Shown one piece after another: positions 13,601 to 25,600 of a stretch of DNA of 64,000 nucleotides; position 1 is the stretch's first letter, and each line of letters starts with the position of its first letter. A program made the translations under genes and the position numbers. Source of the stretch: Acanthaster planci (taxonomy: Eukaryota > Echinodermata > Asteroidea > Valvatida > Acanthasteridae). The stretch is from contig NW_019091516.1 in assembly GCF_001949145.1 (NCBI RefSeq), forward strand, positions 295,196-359,195, in the 5' to 3' direction. The notes below the pieces were generated by a model, which had not been told where the DNA came from, searched no databases, and saw nothing but the letters and a program-made list of their open reading frames with translations.

Positions 13601-16600
13601 TGAGGACGACTCCAGCTTTCCGTCGGCACAAGACCGCCATAATATTCTAATGACCCGCTCAATTAGAAGCCCAATAGATTCAGTCATCTGGGATGAATTG
13701 GTAGTAAGCGGAATCCTGACTACATTTCCACTTTAGTCACAAATGTTACAGGCACGTGACCAAAGTGAATCTATCATAGGTCAAAGTTGAACATCAAGCA
13801 AACTGACCGGGCGTTTGTTCAGGTAGGCCTACTTGACAGACAGGGAATTAAAACAGCGCGATTTAAGCAAGGGAGCGCTTGGTTAGCAAGTGGGTCTTGT
13901 TCTCATTTCATGGTCAGTTTTTCTCTTTCAGACTGCCTGATTCTCACGGATGGGTCAAAAATAGCGCATCGATGAACTAAAACGTAGCTTTGCGTTGTAG
14001 CCATCTTGCAGGCAGGGAAATTATTTTGTTCCACATGGCGGAAACCTCCTCTGTACATACCTTTGGACAAAAGAAGCCTCAAAATTATGATGTGGGGGCA
14101 GCCACCAGCGCAGCGTGAGGCACCGCTGTTAACCATCAATTACACTAGTCCATGAACGTGCAAGCATGTATGCAGGTATGCTTGCAGTGTTGTGAATACA
14201 ATGAATAATGCGGGGGGCGGGGGTGTGAGACGGGCCAGATGACGTTAACCAAAACATTGCCCCTGTCATGGAAATTCAGAAAGCTGGAGAAGGGATGATG
14301 ACAGCATTGACACGAAGAGGCGCTGTTTTGGTGCAGATTTATATATTACATGTATATGTACCTACAGCACCTTACAAAGGTAGCTTTATAACCAACTCGT
14401 ACATGGACATCGCATGGCAAGTGACCGTGACGACCAACTCTCTGTAGGCCTACCGTTTGAGAGCCAGATCCATCAGGTGATGTAGCCGACGGACCTGAGC
14501 AATCTACAGCACCCAGGTAAGTCGGGGGCGGCCACGAAGGAGTCGCTAGTAGTGTGGTAGTACAGCAAGCAGGATCTGCCTGCTGGAACTCTCTCGGGAC
14601 TGAGCCGGGCGACGTGGCTGAGAAGCTGCAGTCTCCACCTCCTCTGAGTGCTTAGCGGAGGGGGTCAGGTCCGGTGACTTTCCAGGCGCGGGCTCCTGTC
14701 AACGGAAATAGGTCTTGCTACAATTGGGCAAGTTTGAGCTACGTACGACTACGGATGACTGTAGCTCGACTAACAACGGTCAAATGATGGATGCCTGAAC
14801 TATATGTAGATGTGTCTAGTCGACCATTTGAGACCAAGCAAAAGGTATGGTCGCACCGCTGGTTATCAATAACCGATTTCATTTATCATTACAGAGGGAA
14901 CCATTCACATGAAAATAACTGTACGAGATTTCAGTGAGTATAAATACTATAAACGACGACATTTTAAAACATTGACCGAGCATCGGGTCGTTTGCGCATG
15001 AGCATTATTAAAAAGCAAAAGTTGTCTACTGGTCAAACAATAGGTCGCGCCCGAATTTGCTAGAAGGTATTCCGACAGAACAGTAAAGTCCAGGAGGCAA
15101 ACCTTGGTCTTATAGTGTTAAACCTGGTGCGATGTCAGATCTCTGACAAGGCAAATTTTATTTTCAGAACCATCAAACTGTGTCTCGCTCCAGAATGTAT
15201 TGTCCTGTCATCGTCCATGTGCAAGGGGAAGCATAAAGAACTTAGTTACTTTCATGTCGACATCTTTAAATATTGAGCACATGTATTTTGGGCATATCAT
15301 GTCAATAATAACAGAGTATTTTCTGTTAACAGTATGAGTTGTTCTAGATCTATTATAGATGACTTCAATGTGAACATGAATGTTTGATCAAATTGAATTG
15401 AATCAAACTTTGGTGTTAGAGAGTGTTGCATTGTTACCATCTGGTATCAAAACAAATTATATGATCGTAGTCGGGGCACAGACTTCCAGGTCTTTCGTTG
15501 TGTGAGCTTTTACGAGTTTTTTGTTGACAACGTCGTCCAACTCATAACTGGCGGTCTCTTGAGTTAGTGTTAACTCATAAAGGATCCTTGCAATGAAAAT
15601 TTCTCAGAATCACTTTTTTGAATGTCTAAACCTTTTTCAATGTTATGCAAAAGTTTGAAATCTGTTTGGAATAAACGAATTGTAAAGTGCACTTTATGAC
15701 ACAATCAACAATGGCCAAGCTTTTCCAGACAAGTAAGATCAGCGCTGTTGAAGTGATGTAAAACCTGGGAAAAAAAAGTTCAGTTTCCCTGTTTTAATGT
15801 TGAACCTAGAATTTGCTCTTTGAACACATTTCTGAGAAAAAGTTGGTTGCTGGCTTCTCTATTGCCATACACTTATACAATAATAAATTGCGGGAAATGG
15901 AAATCTTTGACAGGGAAATATAAAAAAATTCTAGCCATTTTTAAGCACAAATCAGTACAACACTGAGGTTCAGTGCCTTGGATTATGTCACAGTTTTGCT
16001 CATAAATATCCAAATTCATACCAGCATGAAACCCAAAAGCATCCAAAATATAGGTAAAAATAGCGAACAGAAATTGACAATGAGGTTAAATGGAAATATA
16101 CGGGAACAATTTTAAGGACTAGAGTAAAATAATTTATTAGGTAGTCCATAGGCCTAATTAAAATCAACTCCATACCTCTTATTGTAAAATTGGACTTACC
16201 CAAAAAGCGTATTTAGAACTGATGGAGCAGAGAATAATAAATTGGCAGTACAACCAAATTAAAACACATCACGGAAATCCCCCAAACATAACTTTGCGTG
16301 TTTTTTAACCTCTTTAGTGTAATTAAGTAAAACATTCTCTGAATGATAATCATATTTCTTTTATTTTCTAAAGAAAACATCCTCTATATCAAGACTTAAG
16401 CAAAACTCACAATTTAGCGGCTGACATACTTTTGTAAATCAAATTTATTACCAAAATCTAAGTGAAAATATACGCGAATCCTCAGTTGTGAAAGGCTTTC
16501 ACACAGACGACCTCGCAAGTATGAGCACACATTGGTATTTTTCAATGATTCCTGGCTACTGCCAGGGCGCTGGCATGACGATTAAAATGGAGTTTTTACA

Positions 16601-16902
16601 CTAACTATCGCTTTTAAAACATGATTAGCAAATCCCCCAAAATTCTGAGGTACGAAAGCAAACATCACTGTCTTTTGAGATAGTGTATCTGTCTACGCGA
16701 ATTCCACAGGGGAACTCAAACTGCCCAGAAATCTGTTTGAATTTAACCGTGACAATGGGCAATGTGGATGAAATAACAGAATACATACAAACACCCTTAA
16801 GACATTTAAGCTCCTTCCCTACCATCTTTCCGAAATTACCCAATTCTTAATCTAATAACATGAATTTCTGAAAATTCGATCACTGGAGAAAAATGCAGTA
16901 AA
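10671..16902. other. Intergenic DNA, no supported gene
   Basis: About 6.2 kb between the LINE remnant and the 3' end of lipase B. Open frames here are short (85 codons or fewer), carry no recognisable motif and lack supporting splice sites. Homopolymer C/G runs occur (for example near 11428 and 14211), and TAGGCCTA palindromes lie at 13824, 14445 and 16149. I see no RNA gene. Confidence 0.5.
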
Positions 16903-16908
16903 TTTATT
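16903..16908 (-). promoter_or_regulatory. Likely polyadenylation signal of lipase B
   Basis: AATAAA on the minus strand, 267 nt downstream of the lipase B stop codon. Its position supports the gene ending at that stop with a short 3' UTR. Confidence 0.5.
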
Positions 16909-17175
16909 TCTTTACATGCAGAAAAAAAGTGGCACTGTTTGGATGTGCGCGCCTCTCGTCTTCATAAAGGTGTAACAACTTCAGGCTGTGTCCAAATCAC
17001 TTATCGATGGCCTGAAATTACGCACGGGTCCATGGTAATGGCCACAGACAATTTCCTTAAAGTTGTGGGTAGTTTCAAGCCATATGGCCAAGTAATTCAG
17101 AAGTGGCCTAAGACGTCATCATTACACAAAGGACCCAGTTTAGTAACGACTACATGGACATGACACGGTTTGAGC

Positions 17176-20100
17176 TCACCACTTATAACACTCTGTTTTA
17201 AAACAATAGGTTTCAGGCTCTTCCCCAGTAGGGCTAGCCTCGATGCCCATTTTGGGGCAACCACTACTGGGGCAGTCGCTTCCATCACAAGGCTCAGTCT
17301 GGTAGTTACAGTCTTCGGAGGGGTTTCGGAGGTGTTCCACACTCGCTATGAAGAAGTCGATAGCACGCATGTGAGCGCAGCCAGTCAAGGTATTGAAGTA
17401 ATTACACCCTATCTGATTAAACTCTTTATTGTTCGGGTAGAAGTCCTGATGACCGATCTGACGAAATGGGAAAAAATACAGACATGAGAAAAATAGCTCC
17501 GTGGACCTCGGTCCTAACCATCCACCTACCCGTCCAATCTGTTCCCGCGGGTACAGAGGGAGGCCAAAAGGGAGGTAAAGCACCATTACCCCCAGCAAAA
17601 TCTTTAATGACGAAAAGGACGATTACGGGGCCCACATCCCTTCTTCCACAAACCGCAAAAAAGCTCTCAATATCTTCGCTACAACTTATCATAGCCAACG
17701 GATAATTGCTAACCGACAGGGGTCGTGGATATTTTGCCGGCGAATAAAGTCTGGACACCCTTATATACTGAAGAGATTACCTTCAACCCCTAATTTTAAC
17801 CGATGGAGATACTTACCGCCGTTTGCAATCCATAAATACTGTGTCCTCTGTCAGAATGGATGACATCAACAAACTGTGCATCACTTTTATCCAGAATGCA
17901 ATCGGGTAAATCCGTGTGATCTTTGAACCCTGGCTTGGCTGGATCAAGTCCTGTGCGAAAAATATGACAGCACATCAAAGTGGATGTAAAGCTGAATAAA
18001 TTCCTCAAATATTTGGCTGGTTGAAAACAAAACCCCCAAAGTATCATTTGTTGAGTTTTTCTATTAAGCTCATTGCGACCCGAGTAGTGGTATAAAATAA
18101 ACTCAATTTTCCTGTAAGAGCAATTAAGAAGTAAGTTTTAGGGTTGCGGTTGTCTGGTTGAGCCTTCTACCCTGTTTGCACTTCTCTTGAACCTTCATTC
18201 TACCGCGTAATCCATGTTGAGGCGGTCCGTGCTGATGTTAACTATTTAGAGACGTGAATTCACTGTTCCTCTGCAACGACATTTTTGGAACTTTGGTGAT
18301 TTCAGTGGATTTTGCTAGTGTATGTGATGCTCGTGATTCATCGCAGAAGGCAGGGCTATAACGCCAGCAACAAAAAAAAACAAAAAAAACCAAAAAAACT
18401 CCGAGCCCAAAACTAGACTTTAATCAAGTCGGATTTGTGTTACTTTTCCAGTCAATCATCTCTTTGCGTACACAGTACGCAGTAGTTGCGCTTGGCCTCT
18501 AGCATAACTTCTTATACGACGCCCTCATTTAACAGTTTTTCTGCAATAGGTCCTGAAAGTAAAGGTCACGCAGCAAGCTTCCGGAACCCTCGCGCAGTCT
18601 GCCTGGGGGGACATGGGCATCCAATAATTTTTGGAAGTATGGTTTCTAACTGAAACCACCCCAAGAAACACTCACGTTGGAGTTTTCCCCATGCCCTTCT
18701 CTAGTAATATTTGGGAAAAGTCACCTGGAGATGGGTAAAAAACGAATTTCTTTAACAACCTTTCACTTTCGCAGTATCGTTCCTACGTCTCCTTGTTCAT
18801 GCACGTTTGTTTCCATTCCTCGTGCTTACGTGGAAACGAGATTGTACAAAATTGCAAATATTTATACCTTCAGTCGAGGGACACTAGTTTCAGTCGAGTT
18901 GACCTGACGCAGTACTTGTCAGCAAAGGTTAGATTATACATTGGAATCTTTCGTAAAGCACGTTAATGCTTTAAGTTTATTTCCTTATATAAATTACAAA
19001 ATCCAAATAATGTTTTGTTTTTTATACCGAAAGACTACGATAAAGTTTAATTCTGTAACTGTTCATCTGCGTACGAGATCACCGAGTTGCAGTGCTTTTC
19101 ATAGATTTTCGGAAGTGACGGCCAATTTTTGGCAGGATATTTCTCTTTTAGGTTAGGTAATTATTCTGTTTCCATAATTTGGTATGCTAGAAAATATTTT
19201 ACAAAAGGCCATTTTACGAGTAGAATTTTTAAAGAGGAAACTGGACGAAAAAAAGTTACAAATTTCAAAATTTTTGCACGTTACTTTTCCAATCCAAGGG
19301 TTACAGAACCGCGCCATTCAGGGGTCAACTTTCAGGCTCTGACGTCAACGTCAAAGATTGTACAACTTGTGTCACCAGTCAGTAAGTCCGACTTGACGGA
19401 TACCCCATCGGTGATGTTGTGATCCTAATTGCATATGAACGACATCATCTTGCATGATATATACAGAATTTCAACCAATGAAAGTCAGACTTGTAGACTC
19501 GTTCATTATAATGAACGGTGTAAAAACAAGTCCACCGATCTTTGGCTGCTGCCTGTTTTGGTAGATGAGCCGATTCGCTGTGTACGAATCGGGCTGGCAG
19601 ATTCGTAGTCTGGATACCAGACCCGATGATTCTGACTATTCTACGAATCAAAGGTCAGTGACCAAGACTGGTGGAATTCCTCCAGTTTTCCAGAAATAGC
19701 CGAAATATTCCGAAGTCGTCCCATCTATATTTGGCATGTTTGGATGGCACCGTTAACATTCGGTTATTCCCGGCCGGGTAAGTAGGCAAGCTGTTGAATG
19801 TAAACTCCCGTATCCTAATGGCAGCTGTTGATCCTACAATATTTGACTTAAATTTACACTTAAATTGAAGGTCGCCTTGGCCGAAATCAATGCCAGCTAG
19901 GCGACATGCAGAATATAACTCTCTTAGACCAATGCAGGCTTGGAAAGTCCTGCAGGCTTTGATCACCCTGGAGGAGAAACTAAGAAGAATCAGGACCTGA
20001 GGAAGAATGCTAAATGTCCACGCATACAGGGTGCACCACTGTAATGAAATCGAACTTACACTCGGGCTCTCAACTTGTGACCCCTGACCCTTGCGTCATA

Positions 20101-22693
20101 TTTATATATCCGTGGCCGGTGACGCCTGACCTAAGATTTTTTTTTATCAAGAGTCGTCTGGGAATCTTTGGGCAGGGAGCCAGACTAGCAGATTCGTCAA
20201 GGGNNNNNNNNNNNNNNNNNNNNNNNNNNNNNNNNNNNNNNNNNNNNNNNNNNNNNNNNNNNNNNNNNNNNNNNNNNNNNNNNNNNNNNNNNNNNNNNNN
20301 NNNNNNNNNNNNNNNNNNNNNNNNNNNNNNNNNNNNNNNNNNNNNNNNNNNNNNNNNNNNNNNNNNNNNNNNNNNNNNNNNNNNNNNNNNNNNNNNNNNN
20401 NNNNNNNNNNNNNNNNNNNNNNNNNNNNNNNNNNNNNNNNNNNNNNNNNNNNNNNNNNNNNNNNNNNNNNNNNNNNNNNNNNNNNNNNNNNNNNNNNNNN
20501 NNNNNNNNNNNNNNNNNNNNNNNNNNNNNNNNNNNNNNNNNNNNNNNNNNNNNNNNNNNNNNNNNNNNNNNNNNNNNNNNNNGGAATTTCTGAACTCACA
20601 GTAATACGTGGACACAAGAGGGCGCTAACCGCGAAGCAAGTAACGACGAGTGGCTTCCAAAACATGCACACAGACAACGTTACGGAAGATCCCGACTTGA
20701 GTCAAGTCTACCCCAAAACCTGACAAAACAAACGCACGCCAACTTTTCATAGCTACCAAAACCTTGTACTTTTGTACAGCAGAGTGAAGTGGCTGTGGTT
20801 CAACGACGTCGTCTACGGCTGAAATTTCATAGGCTTGAAATGTTTTAGGTAAATCACCCAGAAAAAACGCAGGAAAAGGGGCCCAAGATAATGCATACAG
20901 CCAACGTCCGTTGGGGAGCAAACGTGTGCAGATGTGCGCAGAGATGTGAGTGCAAATGCCTGACGCGATTTCGCATTGGTAGACATATAGCCAAGGAGGT
21001 TTTGAGGCGAGTCTGCGGGCTGGATTCCAAATTTTAAAAAAATTATTATCCCAATTTTCTACTTTCTTTCGTTTAACATTCAACCCAAAAGCCAAACACA
21101 TGGAACATAGACTCGTGTCGACATCTCTTATGACATTTTATGAAATGGCAATATCTCCGAATATTATGCTCACTTACCAGTTATACGACCGATCTGGCCT
21201 TCCAAATACTTCCCAGCAAATCCAGCGAGGTGTGCTCCTAGACTGTGACCCACGATATGTACGTCAGCGTAGTCTAGGCTCCGGTGTTCATGCAACAGCT
21301 TTAGTAGGATGCCAAGTTGACGCCCGACCAGTCTAGAATTCACGCGGCACTGGAGGTAGTTATGTAACCCCGCTGCGGCCTTTCTCCAGTCCACCATGAT
21401 AACGTTGACATCAAACTGCGGCACATGAAAAAAAAATAAAAGTATAGGTCCTATTTAACCTATAGCGATGCAATCGCGTTGACGAAGTTCGTAAAATATT
21501 GTCTAAATTATATGATGGACTCGGGACGCGCAAAATCTGATGCAAACGTTCAAAATCTAGAGGGTTGTCGGGGGTAACCAACTCGCAAACTGTGCTAGAT
21601 AAGGATAAATATGCATAAGAAATTTATCAAATATATCTCAACGCAGGAGGCCTTGGAAGTGGCGCTAAAGCCGCTGGCATATGAACTGTTATGTAGACTA
21701 TAATGACCTAAAGCTCCAACATAACCAAGGGCCCTCATAACATTTGTGGGAAACTTTGTATATAAAATAACGATCAACGTTCGTCCATAAACGAAAAGAA
21801 ACGTCTAAGAAGCTAAACCAAGTTTTCTTCGTGTTTCTGTTTAAAGCTATAGCTTGCCTGGCTCAAGATGGCTTCACGGATTCCTATAAAGTAGTCGTCG
21901 TGAAGACTACTGGTGAAACCATGCGCAACCACCACCGTCCTCCGTTGGGCATCGAAAGCGCCCAACGAGCTGGCATCATCCCACTTGAGCTCGACGCTGT
22001 CAGCATTGTTTCGAGTGTAGAGGAAGAAGTGATTGTCCTGCTTCGACGGTTCCCACGGGTACCGTTCGGGATCTTCGACCCAGCATTCAAGGTTGTTGAA
22101 AAAGCAAAGATCGCTACTTGCGCCAGAACCCCCTTGGAAGCAAACCTCTGAAGAAAAAAACAGGAAGAAGTGAGTGCAAATGCTGTCATCGTTGATCTGG
22201 GAGTAGGAGTTCGACAAATCAATTAGTCGAATAACAACCCAGCACTGACAAAACTTCAAAGCATAGACTTGGAATTCTTTTGGTAAAGGGAAGCATTAAA
22301 GGGAGCAGGGCAACTTTTGATTTCATGGTTTCTTGATATAAACAATATCCAGCCAAAAGAAATAAATATTTCCTTATATTTATTTGTATTCATTTCTGTG
22401 ACAGTTCCGTATTTGTCGAGTTAAGTGGACATTTGTTTGTCGAAAACGGAGAAAAGGAAAGTAACACCATGAAGAGGCCTCCCAAATTACAAGACGTATA
22501 TATGATAATTAATGCTTTTTGCAAGCCTGTGCAGCATTAACTCTTATACACAATTGCGATGTTTTCCGATGAAGATAAAGGGCAACATGAGGGTGAGAGG
22601 TTTTTATTTGCACGTACCAGCATAAGCGTCTTCAATGCACACCAAGCCGATGAGCAGCAAAGTTGTTACCAAATGACTTGGGAGTTCAGACAT
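17176..22693 (-). CDS. Secreted lipase B, short-lid PLA1-like, complete
   Basis: Five exons: 22693-22618, 22147-21858, 21415-21178, 17950-17817 and 17457-17176 (stop TGA 17178-17176). Phases agree throughout, giving 339 residues. Exon 1 is a signal peptide (MSELPSHL, core TTLLLIGLV). The catalytic Ser is in GHSLGAH, the Asp in GLDPAKPGF and the His in CAHMRA. The lid between the paired cysteines of GCNYFNTLTGC has only 8 residues (about 23 in pancreatic lipase), and the beta9 loop between VIHSD and GHQDF is also short. Those features and the lack of a C-terminal PLAT domain are known from phospholipase A1 members, so PLA1 activity is inferred. Intron 2 has a GC donor (CAG then GCAAGC). The stop overlaps a donor-like GTGAGC, so further splicing is possible, but I found no convincing next exon. 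Confidence 0.87.
20204..20582. other. Assembly gap (379 n)
   Basis: A run of undetermined bases inside intron 3 of lipase B (between 21178 and 17950). Open frames drawn across it are artefacts. Confidence 0.98.
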
Positions 22694-25600
22694 GATTGGC
22701 TCACAGCACAAAGTCACAGCACAGTGAGGCTGGCTAAGGGAATCAATGAGAATATAGAAAACTGTTTGCCTATTCCTGTCACATCTGCTCGTTGAGATAA
22801 GTAATGTAACATTTGGTTAATGAGTTTACTGATTTACTTTTTTTGAATAGTCACCAAAGAAATTACAAAAATCTACTTATACGTTTAGCCTAGATTCAGA
22901 GATAAGATGCCGACATCCTTTACCCTAATCACACTTCAAGCCAAGCACTTAACGAATATTGCAGGATGCAGGGTATTTTTTAATATTTGATTTTATTTTT
23001 TACAAAGTAGTCCGCGCTTTTACTACGCTACATTATTCACTAAGGGCTTATTATTTTGGATAGCATAGGATTAGTAATGCGGGTAAGAATTTTTTATCAC
23101 TCACCCTCGGATGACGTTGTGGAGTTGGATATCGGATACAGTTTCATTAAATTGTGATTAACTGGTCGTTAAATCTCAAGTGGCCGGCGGAAACATCACG
23201 ATATAATACCTTTTGTATAGCATGAGCTATTAAACCAATCGCTGAGCAGATTGTGCATGGTAACGCCCACATTGGTCAGACGAAAAGGTGGTTTGGTTAG
23301 CTAATGATGGTGGAAGTATTTTGCATAAAAGCATTAATTCTAATACAGTACCACCTACAAAAATGTAGTAAAAACGTGAAAGCGACCACGGATCCCTTTG
23401 TTTGGCAATAGGCCGTTTAAACGAGATCTGGCTATTTTGGCAGAGATCCGTGAATTATTAGTAATTACATCTGTACGATGCCCGACAAAGCTGGTGCCAT
23501 AATTATTTTTAAAATGCATGTGATGGATAAGGGTGTGTAAAAAGATGTAAATGAAACATGAAAACCAGCCAGCGAAACAAAATCTGCTCATAGAGCAATA
23601 CATGTTTTATGGATTAAGTGGGAAAGGACGACGCGGGTTATCGTTTATGTTAGTAGATTTAAAGTGACTCGATCCATGAGCTAGTTCTATAAATCAATGT
23701 CTGACTGTGTAATAGAATACCAATCATATCATTACTTTTCATTTACATCATTTACAGAACATATTTTTCCACGGCTGCCAGTGGATCTTCCAACATCCTG
23801 CGCAGATACCAGGCCTAACTTCTTATTGCTTGGAACATTGGACTTTTCATACATGTACATGTACTTGACTCAAATCTCCGGATAATTAATTTTGTTCAGG
23901 TGCAACTCTGGTAGGCCTATTGTAACTGGTAAGGCGCTCTAAACGCAAGAGCCACGTCGGTCATTGCGAGACGGGTATTTTTTTTCCCTTTAGAGTGTCA
24001 AAATTACGATCAATTTGTAAGGCGGTCCACCAAATGGGCTTTTGCCAACTGCATAATTAGTTGTTGACGATAAATCTACCCTGTTCTAATGCATACGTCA
24101 TAACTCGACAAATTCCAACCTTCAATTCACGGCTGTTAGAAGGCCAATCAATGTGCGCTTTTGTTTGGAATCCTCTTGCAACACGTGGAAGCGCCATTAA
24201 CTTACCTTGTCTAGGTAAAAACAACTGTTGCTCCCTTCACTTTACAGACAGTAGTGCGGACAATTATCATTATACATAATGATAATATCATTTATTATTA
24301 CCGAAAATTGGTCACTTTTAGGGAGACATTCCAATAAGAACGTGCACAAAATTTTTCCAACTGTGCTGTCCCATAATTCAATATTCCCTAATCCGATCTT
24401 AACCAAACTTTTCGTTTTAGACCCTAATCTATCATCTCTCAAAATTCGGCCTCCTTCTGGTAGCTTGGGCATTAGGGAGACATTGAAATGTCTCCCTAAT
24501 GACCAATGTCTCCCTATGGTTGAAAAATTACAACAAAGTCTCTCCCAAATGACCTATTTGTGGTAATATACACAATGGATAATATATTCGAGCGGCATCC
24601 GGGTCTTAACCCATTGCAGTTGTACAGTACCAAGTAATGGTTTGGGCTTTTCATACAAAACAAAGCCGCCCGACTCGTACAGAATAATGGAAACAATGGA
24701 CCTTGAGCTTGACCAAGAGAGGGCGTTTAGCAACAGGGGCTCATTTTGCTCAGAACTGAAATTCACTGGTTCACGAACGACTAGGAAATGCACGTGTCAC
24801 GGTCGCATTGTTACCAACAAAATAAACCCTTCCGACCAATGTAGGTCTTTTCAACCGATGAGTGGGCGCTTCTGCGCTCGAGACGGATAACGTGAAGTCC
24901 CGCTCGCATAATAGCCTCGGTACGCGCCATTTGCGTAAGAATGTGGGCCATCGGGCAGAATCGTATATACGAATCTGATTCGTATAGTTGCCAAAGCCTC
25001 CATCAGGAAACATCACTCTAGCTTGAGGGTTAGTTTTGGGCATGAAGTTAGACGTGTTGTCACAATCGCGTTCCAGCATTCGCGTTCCAGCAAACACAAC
25101 CGGGTTTGCTGTACGTGTACATTGTATTGTATACCGGTAGTGTACTCTCCGCGAATGACGTGTACAAAGCTTTACCCAATCATCGTTTATCCCGCGTAGA
25201 CGCGTCATAACCAATCGGAGTTCTGGATGTCGAGATAATAGTTTACGCTCACGTCGTCCAGTATTGTCAAAGGAGGTTGAGTTATATAATTTCAGTATTG
25301 TCCGGGCCATGGTTATCGGTGTAAAACACGCCTTGGGATTTTCCTAGAGGAATAAGGAAAAAAATGAGGGTGGCAGTCGAGATCGACAGGAAACGGTCAG
25401 GGAGAAAGTGAGTGAGAGAATTTTGGAAAGGTTGAGGTGAATACTGACTGCAAATAGGGTTCGGCTGAGTTCTCAAGTTCCTTGTGGTCATTTGATGATC
25501 GCCGACTTTTATCAGCTCGGCAGAATTTTACAGTGCCGAAAATCTCCAGCCGAGGTTGTACCTTCTGTATAGCAGCAACACCCAACCTGTGACCACTTCA

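Noticed and set aside
16625-16843. Minus-strand frame ending FPCGIRVDRYTISKDSD as a lipase PLAT exon
   Set aside because: There is a possible acceptor, but the phase from lipase B exon 5 gives a stop after nine codons, and similarity to PLAT C-termini is too weak.
19561-19655. Repeated GATTCGTA/TACGAATC words as a transposon end
   Set aside because: Arms are only 8-9 bp and no outer boundary or target duplication was found before the gap.
20014-20677. Open frames of 176-196 codons near 20 kb
   Set aside because: They cross the assembly gap 20204-20582.
23930-24000. tRNA-like string GGTAAGGCGCTCTAAACGCA
   Set aside because: I could not fold a cloverleaf or find a good B box; at most a SINE head fragment.
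24771-25310. Minus-strand 179-codon frame
   Set aside because: No recognisable domain, signal peptide, repeat or splice support; composition looks like translated noncoding DNA.
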